Below are positions 9,252 through 15,775 of a stretch of DNA of 64,000 nt, piece by piece. Position numbers and translations under genes: made by a program. The notes beneath the pieces were generated by a model, which was not told where the DNA came from, did no database searches, and was given only the letters and a program-made list of their open reading frames with translations. The stretch's first letter is position 1. Each line of letters begins with the position of its first letter. Origin of the DNA: Ga0074139 sp964515195 (lineage in GTDB: Bacteria; Bdellovibrionota; Bdellovibrionia; Bdellovibrionales; Bdellovibrionaceae); the NCBI GenBank assembly GCA_964515195.1, contig CAZETK010000001.1, forward strand, positions 1-64,000. Direction: 5' to 3'.

Positions 9252-9983
9252 CTAATCAAAATATAGGATTTGGATTTTAAGATGCTTTCGATTGGCCTGC
9301 TTTTCTATAAATTTAAAGATAAACTGGTTATCTTTGCATTTAACAGACTGGTGTTTTTTCTTTTTGCTTTTCGTGTTGACTATAACAACCGCGATCTTGT
9401 CTTTTCCTTTGCAAGATCCACCCACAGAAATGTTGTCCGGATCAGCACTATCATCAAAGAAGTAGTCGTTTGGATTTTCGAAGTCCTCGGTCAGATCCGG
9501 ATTTATATCGCCGATCAAATTATCGATATTTTCAGGTGTTGGAATCAGTTCATAATCAGTGAGACCTGAATGCTCATCAGATTCCTCCAGGTTAGGGGAA
9601 GGATCAACTTCAACATCAGCAGCATCATCAGGAGCAATAATAATTGCAGGCGGCGTTGTTGGTGTTTCATCAATGCTGCCGATTGGTGTATAAGTATCCC
9701 GAGAGGGAAGCTCTGAATTTGGAGTATTTTCTTCGGGGGAGATCTCCTCAGGCGGCGGTTCTTCGACCTGAGGTTCAGGAATTTCTATGGGCTCGGTTAC
9801 CAAAACAGGAGCTTTGGGATCAGGTTCTGAACCCTCAGGGACATTAGGCGCAGGGTCCGTCAAGGGGGCGTCAGGCATAGGTATTTCTGAAGCACCGGAA
9901 GGATGAGAAACACCTGCTACGCTGCAAGCGCCTAAACCAAAGATATAAAATGAGAAAAGAATCATCGTAGTGGTGGCTCTCAT
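9252..9983 (-). CDS. Proline/acidic-rich lipoprotein, 243 aa
   Basis: The signal peptide ends in a lipobox with Cys20 (GLGAC). Residues 25-130 are dominated by Pro, Glu and Thr (repeats such as EPxxEEPPPEE), which suggests an extended spacer. Residues 130-190 are strongly acidic. From about 190 the protein becomes basic (KSKKKKHQ) with a Cys pair and short strands, which could be a small folded head. No family is recognised. The charge switch from acidic stalk to basic C-terminus is the notable property. The gene converges on the OmpA lipoprotein. A CTCCT-type complement just upstream of the start gives a good ribosome-binding site (AGGAG). Confidence 0.7.
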   Translation of the reverse strand: MRATTTMILFSFYIFGLGACSVAGVSHPSGASEIPMPDAPLTDPAPNVPEGSEPDPKAPVLVTEPIEIPEPQVEEPPPEEISPEENTPNSELPSRDTYTPIGSIDETPTTPPAIIIAPDDAADVEVDPSPNLEESDEHSGLTDYELIPTPENIDNLIGDINPDLTEDFENPNDYFFDDSADPDNISVGGSCKGKDKIAVVIVNTKSKKKKHQSVKCKDNQFIFKFIEKQANRKHLKIQILYFD

Positions 9984-10251
9984 AGATTCTCCTAGTGATC
10001 TGAGAGCCTATCGGGTTCAGAAAGCAAAATATTCAGATGAAAAAAGCACGGAAAACAATTTCTTTAAGTGAATATATTTTATAAACCATATGCCTGGACT
10101 ATGGTCGAGTGCCTTGGATAACTAGGTTATGAATGGGCTTGTGCTGTGATTAGATTTGGATATTGCTGTGCTGTTTCAATACCTGTCCAAGCGAGCTGTA
10201 CCAAATTTTGACAATGTTGTATATTGGCACGGTCATGGAGGATTATCGATC

Positions 10252-11283
10252 ATGAAAGTTGTACGTTTTAGTTTATTATTTATTAGCGCCTTGTTCTTAC
10301 AGTCTTTGGCTTACGGTTTTGAAGCTTTACCTGATAAGCCGCCAGTTCCCGCCAACAACTCCATGACACCAGAAAAGATTGAGCTTGGTAAAATGCTTTT
10401 TTTTGATCCAAGACTTTCAAAAACTGGAACCGTTTCTTGCAACTCCTGTCACAATGTCATGGGAGCAGGAGATGATAATCGAGCTGTTTCCGTCGGAATC
10501 GATGGTAAAAAGGGAGGGCGATCTTCTCCGACAGTTTGGAATTCTGCCTTTCTTTCTGTGCAGTTTTGGGATGGGCGCGCAAAGAGCCTAGAAGAACAAG
10601 CCAAAGGACCTATCGAGAATCCTGTTGAAATGGGAGCTACACACGCGATGGTGGTTGAGCGAATCGCCAAAATCCCTGAATATCAGCAGATGTTTAAAAA
10701 AGCGTTTGGTAAGAAGGCGAAAGTTGATATCGATAGCGTGGCTAAAGCCATTGCGACCTATGAGAGAACCTTGATCACTCCAAACTCCCCTTTTGATCGC
10801 TATGTGAAGGGCGATAAGAAAGCTCTTACTGAAGAGCAGATCAAGGGAATGGAAAAATTCCGAGAAGTGGGTTGTGTGGCGTGCCATAGTGGGCCCAACT
10901 TTGCGGGGCCAGCTCTTCCTGAGGGGACAGGATTTTATATGAAATTCCCCACTATTTCAGGATCAGACTATGAAAAAAAATATGACCTGACGACAGATCT
11001 GGGCCGTTTTGATGTCACAAAGAATGAGGCGGATAAGAATATGTGGAGAGTGCCCACATTACGGAATATTGCTTTGACGGCTCCGTACTTTCATAATGGA
11101 AAGGCCAAATCATTGGAAGAAGCTGTTCGCGTGATGGCGAAAACGCAGGTTAATAAGGAACTGTCCAATAAAGAGGTAAAGCAAATTGTTGCATTTTTGA
11201 ACTCCCTTACGGGTGAGTTCCCAACTCAAACAATGCCGCGAATTCCAAGTACCCCCGGCATTTCTCATTTTGCTGATTTTTAA
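10252..11283 (+). CDS. Dihaem cytochrome c peroxidase (CcpA/MauG family), 343 aa
   Basis: A periplasmic enzyme that reduces hydrogen peroxide with electrons from small c-type cytochromes. Two haem-attachment motifs are present, CNSCH and CVACH, at the spacing usual for bacterial peroxidases. The C-terminal segment MWRVPTLRNIALTAPYFHNG is also diagnostic. The start is set to ATG 10252 because a GGAGG box lies upstream and a clean signal peptide (FSLLFISALFLQSLAYG) follows. A longer reading from 10156 would add 32 residues without a signal sequence. It ends before a strong terminator and seems to be a single-gene unit. The role is probably peroxide defence under low oxygen. Confidence 0.93.
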   Translation: MKVVRFSLLFISALFLQSLAYGFEALPDKPPVPANNSMTPEKIELGKMLFFDPRLSKTGTVSCNSCHNVMGAGDDNRAVSVGIDGKKGGRSSPTVWNSAFLSVQFWDGRAKSLEEQAKGPIENPVEMGATHAMVVERIAKIPEYQQMFKKAFGKKAKVDIDSVAKAIATYERTLITPNSPFDRYVKGDKKALTEEQIKGMEKFREVGCVACHSGPNFAGPALPEGTGFYMKFPTISGSDYEKKYDLTTDLGRFDVTKNEADKNMWRVPTLRNIALTAPYFHNGKAKSLEEAVRVMAKTQVNKELSNKEVKQIVAFLNSLTGEFPTQTMPRIPSTPGISHFADF

Positions 11284-11325
11284 GGTTGGGTGATTAAGAA
11301 ATCATTAGGCCCATAAAGTATTTAT

Positions 11326-11369
11326 AAAAAAGCCCCTCTTGACTCAAAACAAAGAGGGGCTTTTTTATT
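11326..11369. terminator. Intrinsic terminator
   Basis: AAAAAAGCCCCTCTT pairs with AAGAGGGGCTTTTTT around an 11-base loop. Flanking A and T runs make it usable from both directions. It follows the cytochrome c peroxidase gene. Confidence 0.93.
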
Positions 11370-11472
11370 GCCCAAAAGGGATATTTGGAGTCTGGGTGGG
11401 GGCGACCTCGCAAGTTGTCTCAAAGTAGTACAGGCATTTAGGGTTGGTGTTTTCTTTGCACAATTGATTTTG

Positions 11473-12378
11473 ATGAAACTCAGACTGCTTCTTTTTATTC
11501 TGTTCATGAGCCTTGGAGGCTATGCCAGTACTTATGATTTAAGTACAGATGGGCCGTACTCTCAATCGCGAGGCTATGATTATTACGAGAAGGTGGTTGA
11601 AGCCCTAAGGCCGGGGGATGAGTTGCGATTTTCAAATGGGAAGGTCTATACAATCGACAGCCGTCTAGGAAATGGTCATAGAACAGTGGTTTATTCGATA
11701 AAGGAGAGGCCGAACTATGTTTTACGACTGCCTAGGTCAAATACAGTTAGGCACAATGCGAAGGACTATCTTGATGGGTATAAAGAGCTCCAAAATTCAG
11801 ATTTACGCATCGTCGAGATCCTTCCTGAATCCAATTTAGAATATATACTCGCTGAGAAACTTCCGTCGGGTTATAAGATCATTCTTGAAATGGTTTTAGG
11901 GCTGGAACTCAAAAGCAAAAAAGTACTGGATGATAACGGACAGATGATTACAGGAAATATTGAGTATAAGATGATCCAAGAAGAGCTGAGCCGCGCAAGC
12001 CAAATGTCACGTGAAGACATTACTGAAATGGAGAATGCACTGGTTCGCTTTGTAGAAGGATTAGCCCAGTGGTTGTATGTCGGGGACCTCCATGAAGGGC
12101 AGTTGGCCTACGATCCAAACCGAAAAGAATGGATACTGATAGATTGGGATAATGATAATGTCAGATTTGTCTTAAAAGGTGACCCTCGTCGTGGAATAGA
12201 TGACTTGAATAATAGGCTTTTTCTGATAACAGAGTGGTTATTACCTGAAAGAACCAACAAGGGAGAAAGCGCAATTAAGAGGCTGAAAGAGCTTAAATCC
12301 AAAACTTACAAAGCTCTTGAAGCTGAAAGGTTAAAACAGATTCTACAGTTTCGTTGTGGAGGGCTGTTCGCGAAATGA
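11473..12378 (+). CDS. Exported protein-kinase-like protein, 301 aa
   Basis: The first 19 residues are a signal peptide (KLRLLLFILFMSLGGYAS). The mature part shows the plan of an atypical protein/small-molecule kinase: a glycine loop LGNGHRTVV (65-73) and a following strand YVLRLPR (82-88), where the ATP-binding Lys position is Arg. A catalytic-loop-like GDLHEGQLAYD (204-214) and a DFG-like IDWDND (223-228) come next. An exported kinase fold would face a periplasm without ATP, so it may be a pseudokinase or an effector released elsewhere. ATG 11473 is chosen over an upstream ATG because it begins the signal peptide. The 3' end overlaps the convergent LuxR gene by 36 bases. Confidence 0.65.
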   Translation: MKLRLLLFILFMSLGGYASTYDLSTDGPYSQSRGYDYYEKVVEALRPGDELRFSNGKVYTIDSRLGNGHRTVVYSIKERPNYVLRLPRSNTVRHNAKDYLDGYKELQNSDLRIVEILPESNLEYILAEKLPSGYKIILEMVLGLELKSKKVLDDNGQMITGNIEYKMIQEELSRASQMSREDITEMENALVRFVEGLAQWLYVGDLHEGQLAYDPNRKEWILIDWDNDNVRFVLKGDPRRGIDDLNNRLFLITEWLLPERTNKGESAIKRLKELKSKTYKALEAERLKQILQFRCGGLFAK

Positions 12379-12885
12379 ATCTGTCGGAACGAGGAGGTCC
12401 TCCAGAAAAAACGCCGAAAGTTCTGAGCGTCCAGAGATTCCAGCTTTTGAATAAATCGACATACTTTGAACTCTGGCCGTCTTTTCCGTTGTATCCCTGA
12501 CTGTTGCAATTTCCTTAAGACTCAGGCCTTTAAGAAGCAAAAAGGCGACCTCTTTTTCAGCAGCGGTCAAACCCCATTTTGTGAGTTGCTGATCAATCGC
12601 CTTCGCCAAGCCCTCAATATATTTTCTAGAGTCTGCGCGCCAAACCTCTGCCTCTTGCTTAAAGGCAGAGAAATCATCTTTTTCTTTTTGCAGGCGCCGC
12701 TGAAGGGAGATGGTTCCTCGTAAAAGATAAAACACTCCCATCATCGCGGCTACCGCTATAAAGCTTTCGGTGAGCAGGTGCCATATCGCGACTCCCTCTT
12801 GTGAGTCGGTAAAAATATCGACACCGACTAGAGTCGCAATAATGGTGAGAATACCAGCAATTATGAATCTTTCATTCTGCTTCAT
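12343..12885 (-). CDS. Membrane-anchored LuxR-type regulator, 180 aa
   Basis: Two transmembrane helices (about 7-25 and 36-56) are followed by a coiled-coil-like linker (60-100). A C-terminal GerE/LuxR helix-turn-helix spans about 106-160 (LTAAEKEVAFLLLKG then LSLKEIA and the recognition helix VRDTTEKTARVQ). The protein probably senses a membrane or redox signal and binds DNA while attached to the inner membrane. Its stop overlaps the exported kinase-like gene on the other strand. It lies 11 bases downstream of the cytochrome b561 gene, so the two are likely one transcript and the regulator may control that cytochrome/PepSY group. Confidence 0.85.
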   Translation of the reverse strand: MKQNERFIIAGILTIIATLVGVDIFTDSQEGVAIWHLLTESFIAVAAMMGVFYLLRGTISLQRRLQKEKDDFSAFKQEAEVWRADSRKYIEGLAKAIDQQLTKWGLTAAEKEVAFLLLKGLSLKEIATVRDTTEKTARVQSMSIYSKAGISGRSELSAFFLEDLLVPTDSFREQPSTTKL

Positions 12886-12896
12886 GAGGTCCTTTT

Positions 12897-13664
12897 TTAG
12901 TCGTCGTGATCGTTGTCGTGATCGGCCTTGTGCTCTTCATTTAAGTGACTATTCTTACTATTCTCAATATCTTTGTAATCAACATTTTCACCAAGCTGTA
13001 ATGTGTTACCAAACAGGTGAAGGATTTGGCTCTGGCTGTTGAAGTTGGATATTAGATAAATTGAAAAGGCGGCCACTAAACCTATAAACAAAATGGCCAC
13101 CGTGGGTTTTGAGCTCAAAATGGGTTCGTCATTTTGTGACAGGCCGCCCTTGGATCCATCTACCATCGACAGCGCTATGGGGTCTTTATGTCTAATTGTG
13201 TGTAGTAAGACGCCTGCGATATGCATTATCGCGACCACTAAGAACCCATTGGCGAATAATTCATGTAAGTCTTCGTAGGCTTCTTCATTTCCATTGGCCA
13301 TGAGATAGCCAGTAATGCCAAGCCCAAGGGCGAATACCATCATGACAACAGCAGCCCAACTAGACGCAGGGTTGTGGCCCGCCCATTTTCTTTTGGCACC
13401 CGATAAAAGTCCCATGAAATAACTTATTAGATCTTTTGGATGGAGGGCAAAAGACGTGAAGCGTGCGTATTTTGTTCCAATAAAACCCCAAACAATCCGC
13501 AGTATTACAATAAATACCATTATAAGGCCGGCCAGCATATGGTAAGAAAACACAGTAGAGTCATCATCAACTGTTTTCCCAATTACAAATGCCACCACAA
13601 AAAGCCCAGCAAACAGCCAATGGAATAACCTTGTGGGCGTATCATAAATCAGCTTGTTTCTCAT
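12897..13664 (-). CDS. Cytochrome b561-type diheme membrane protein, 255 aa
   Basis: An inner-membrane electron carrier with four helices that hold haem b. His15 (RLFHW), His42 (SYHMLAG) and late histidines (EDLHELF, AIMHIAG, LLHTIRH) match the Ni/Fe-hydrogenase b-type/cytochrome b561 family. A fifth hydrophobic segment (about 187-207) is followed by a soluble tail ending in a His/Asp-rich run (HKADHDNDHDD), which could bind metal. The ATG follows a TAGGAGGAA box. It is divergent from a small PepSY protein; b561 and PepSY proteins often co-occur. It probably transfers electrons to or from a periplasmic haem partner. Confidence 0.88.
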   Translation of the reverse strand: MRNKLIYDTPTRLFHWLFAGLFVVAFVIGKTVDDDSTVFSYHMLAGLIMVFIVILRIVWGFIGTKYARFTSFALHPKDLISYFMGLLSGAKRKWAGHNPASSWAAVVMMVFALGLGITGYLMANGNEEAYEDLHELFANGFLVVAIMHIAGVLLHTIRHKDPIALSMVDGSKGGLSQNDEPILSSKPTVAILFIGLVAAFSIYLISNFNSQSQILHLFGNTLQLGENVDYKDIENSKNSHLNEEHKADHDNDHDD

Positions 13665-13748
13665 ATTTCCTCCTAATAGGGTGTTTTAATATTTACCTAC
13701 AAACAAAATATGCGTCTGGTAGAGCGTTTTGACTATTGGGCAAATGGC

Positions 13749-13767
13749 TTATATCGATATAAATCAA
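13749..13767. promoter_or_regulatory. Palindrome and FNR-like site between divergent b561 and PepSY genes
   Basis: TTATATCGATATAA (13749-13762) is a perfect 14-bp palindrome. Overlapping it, TCGAT-ATAA-ATCAA (13754-13767) matches the FNR core TTGAT-N4-ATCAA with one mismatch. It lies roughly midway between the two divergent starts. Control by an FNR/CRP-type regulator is an inference. Confidence 0.4.
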
Positions 13768-13863
13768 ACCTTTAGGACAAATGGACCATTTTCAAATTTC
13801 ATTTACTCCCGTTATTGTGGGTAAGAACAGGAATACCCCTGTTTGTTCAAAGAGGAGACAAAA

Positions 13864-14127
13864 ATGAAACAGCTCATCGTAATTCTGTCCGTTGCAATGG
13901 CCAGTGGAATGGCTTACGCCAAGAAAAACTGTACCGATCAACCAAAAGAAGAGTGGATGAAGGTCAGCGATTTTAAGCAGCGTATGGAGGGTCAGGGATA
14001 CAAAATTCGAAAATTCAAACAACCAGGCACTTGTTATGAGATTTACGGTACTAACAAGGATGGTCAAGATGTCGAAATTTATTTTAATCCTGTCGATGGC
14101 TCCATTGTAAAAGAAAAAATCAAGTAA
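13864..14127 (+). CDS. Small exported PepSY-like protein, 87 aa
   Basis: The signal peptide (IVILSVAMASGMAYA) is followed by one PepSY-like unit. It has the helix VSDFKQRMEGQGYKIRKFKQ, then strands CYEIYGTNKDGQDVEIYFN and the typical end PVDGSIVKEKIK. Two cysteines (mature N-terminus and CYEIYG) may form a disulfide. PepSY domains are linked with periplasmic protease control or with cytochrome b561 electron transfer. The divergent b561 gene favours the latter. ATG 13864 is chosen because GAGGAGA precedes it and a signal peptide begins there. It is a second, distinct PepSY-like protein besides the one near 53.1 kb. Confidence 0.8.
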   Translation: MKQLIVILSVAMASGMAYAKKNCTDQPKEEWMKVSDFKQRMEGQGYKIRKFKQPGTCYEIYGTNKDGQDVEIYFNPVDGSIVKEKIK

Positions 14128-14181
14128 AGATTTACAGGGAATCCATTGACCGAATAATTCAATGGGTTCCCTCGCCCCTTT

Positions 14182-14445
14182 TTACCGCATTTCCGTGAGT
14201 ATGGCTTGGAAAACCCTTTTAATATACTCCTGATCCTCCTGTGTTTGGTCTTCGGTCAATATATCAAGTAACTCTTGTTCTCGCTCAGAATCGTAAATTG
14301 TAAGATTCATTTCTCTTTTTATTTGATGGATTTCTTCAACCAGTCTTTTTCTTTTCAGAAGACTATTACAAATCTCAAGTGAGATCGTATTGATATCCTG
14401 TCGTATCTTATGAATATCCCTCAAGGGGTCTCCAAAGATCGGCAA
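14182..14445 (-). CDS. Chorismate mutase, AroQ (type II) fold, 87 aa
   Basis: An all-helical enzyme that converts chorismate to prephenate. Arg15, Arg32, Lys43, Asp52, Arg55 and Glu56 match the active-site set of the E. coli AroQ domain (Arg11, Arg28, Lys39, Asp48, Arg51, Glu52) at a constant offset of four. The third helix ends early (FQAILTEMR stop), so the equivalents of Ser84 and Gln88 are missing and activity may be low or need a partner. Its start overlaps the end of the tRNA hydroxylase gene by 25 bases. Prephenate is the donor reported for TrhP-dependent tRNA hydroxylation, so the overlap makes functional sense. Confidence 0.82.
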   Translation of the reverse strand: MPIFGDPLRDIHKIRQDINTISLEICNSLLKRKRLVEEIHQIKREMNLTIYDSEREQELLDILTEDQTQEDQEYIKRVFQAILTEMR

Positions 14446-15698
14446 ATGAGGCTCATCGGAGCAATTGGGATTTTATCTTCAGTCTCGAGATAGCCTTGTC
14501 CTGATCCTGGATGCAGGATGCTTTTGTCCTGGCCGATTTTGTCTTTCAATCGCAAAACACGGGTTCGTCGCTTTTGATCTCCGGCCGAAAAGATTTCGAT
14601 TAGGTCCTGAGATTGGATACGGCCTTTAACTTCAAACTTAGTCCAAGTGTTGTCCTGCTCCAAGGCATGTCCACAGAACGTTGAATTCAAGCTACGGTTA
14701 GTGTCGTTGTAGTTTTGAGAATCCTGAGAAGGTTGACCCATCAAAAAGCCTTTGTGATAACCCCGGTGGGCCAGTTGCTGGAGGTTTTGTAAAAGCTCAG
14801 GATCAAAAGGTTTTCCGGCCGCCATATCATCGATGGCCCGGCGATAAATCCATGAAATCATACCAGCGTAAAAAACAGACTTGGTGCGCCCCTCAACTTT
14901 AAACGAGCAGACTCCGGCTTCTTGAAGCTCTTTAAGATGTTCAATAAGACACAGATCTTTTGAATTCATGATGTAAGTCCCATGTTCATCTTCTTCCATG
15001 GCATAAAACTCAGAGGGCTCTCGCAGGTCTTGAAGAAGTAACTCATCGGGAAGTTTTTTTTCACTCTTGTCCGCTGAGTAAACCTTATAGGGGTAACGGC
15101 ACGAGTTGTCGCAAACTCCCTGGTTTGCCTCTCGATGGGACATATAATGAGACATTAAGCAGCGGCCTGAATAGGCGATACAAATAGATCCATGAACAAA
15201 AGCTTCAAGTTCGATGTCAGGAACCTGATTATGGATTTCGCGAATTTCATTTAAGTGGAGTTCGCGGCTAAGAATAATGCGTGAGATGCCGATACTTTGC
15301 CAGAACTTGACGGCCATCCAATTCATACAATTGGCCTGAACCGAAAGGTGCACGGGGATTTCAGGGTACTTTTCACGGACATGGATGATTAAACCAGGAT
15401 CACTCATGATCAAGGCATCTGGCTTAAGCTTCACCCATTCCTCGACTTGTCGGGCGAAGGGCCTTAACTTCACATTGCGTGCGAAAATGTTGGCGGTTAG
15501 GTAAATTTTTTTTCCAGCGGCACGAGCCTCGGAAAGTCCCGTTGCCAGGTCCTCCAGAGTGAACTCATTTTCGCGGGCGCGAAGGGAAAAGAGGGGAACA
15601 CCCGCATAAACCGCATCAGCCCCAAATTGAAAAGCAAAACGCATTTTTTCAAGGGAGCCGGCAGGCATAAGGAGTTCAGGAGTTGGAGGTATGGGCAT
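14421..15698 (-). CDS. trhP: Peptidase U32-family tRNA hydroxylase, TrhP-like, 425 aa
   Basis: U32 proteins are Fe-S enzymes that add hydroxyl groups without oxygen. TrhP (YegQ) makes 5-hydroxyuridine at wobble position 34 of some tRNAs, with prephenate as reported donor. Seen here: the N-terminal barrel motif PAGSLEKMRFAFQFGADAVY, the core SVQANCMN, and the U32 signature with Cys173, Cys180, Cys196 and Cys200. An extra C-terminal beta domain makes it longer than UbiU/UbiV (about 330 aa) and close to YegQ. The ATG has no Shine-Dalgarno; an FNR-like palindrome lies 36-51 bases upstream, so a leaderless message is suggested. It overlaps the chorismate mutase gene downstream. Confidence 0.88.
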   Translation of the reverse strand: MPIPPTPELLMPAGSLEKMRFAFQFGADAVYAGVPLFSLRARENEFTLEDLATGLSEARAAGKKIYLTANIFARNVKLRPFARQVEEWVKLKPDALIMSDPGLIIHVREKYPEIPVHLSVQANCMNWMAVKFWQSIGISRIILSRELHLNEIREIHNQVPDIELEAFVHGSICIAYSGRCLMSHYMSHREANQGVCDNSCRYPYKVYSADKSEKKLPDELLLQDLREPSEFYAMEEDEHGTYIMNSKDLCLIEHLKELQEAGVCSFKVEGRTKSVFYAGMISWIYRRAIDDMAAGKPFDPELLQNLQQLAHRGYHKGFLMGQPSQDSQNYNDTNRSLNSTFCGHALEQDNTWTKFEVKGRIQSQDLIEIFSAGDQKRRTRVLRLKDKIGQDKSILHPGSGQGYLETEDKIPIAPMSLICRSLETP

Positions 15699-15733
15699 GC
15701 TGTCATCTTTAAACCGTGTTAAAGAAATTACGC

Positions 15734-15749
15734 TATGATCTAGATCATA
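15734..15749. promoter_or_regulatory. FNR-like palindrome upstream of trhP
   Basis: TATGATCTAGATCATA is a perfect 16-bp palindrome containing the TGAT-N4-ATCA core of FNR/DNR sites. Its centre is 43.5 bases before the trhP start. Near-identical copies lie at 18769-18784 and 25779-25794 at almost the same distance from their genes. Confidence 0.65.
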
Positions 15750-15775
15750 TTGCTGTCGGTTCTATTCGCAGGGGG

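Noticed and set aside
10156..10251. Longer N-terminus for the cytochrome c peroxidase
   Set aside because: It would bury the signal peptide; GGAGG and ATG 10252 give a normal exported protein.
14421..15698. UbiU/UbiV ubiquinone hydroxylase
   Set aside because: Length with extra C-terminal domain fits TrhP/YegQ, and the chorismate mutase overlap supports tRNA hydroxylation.
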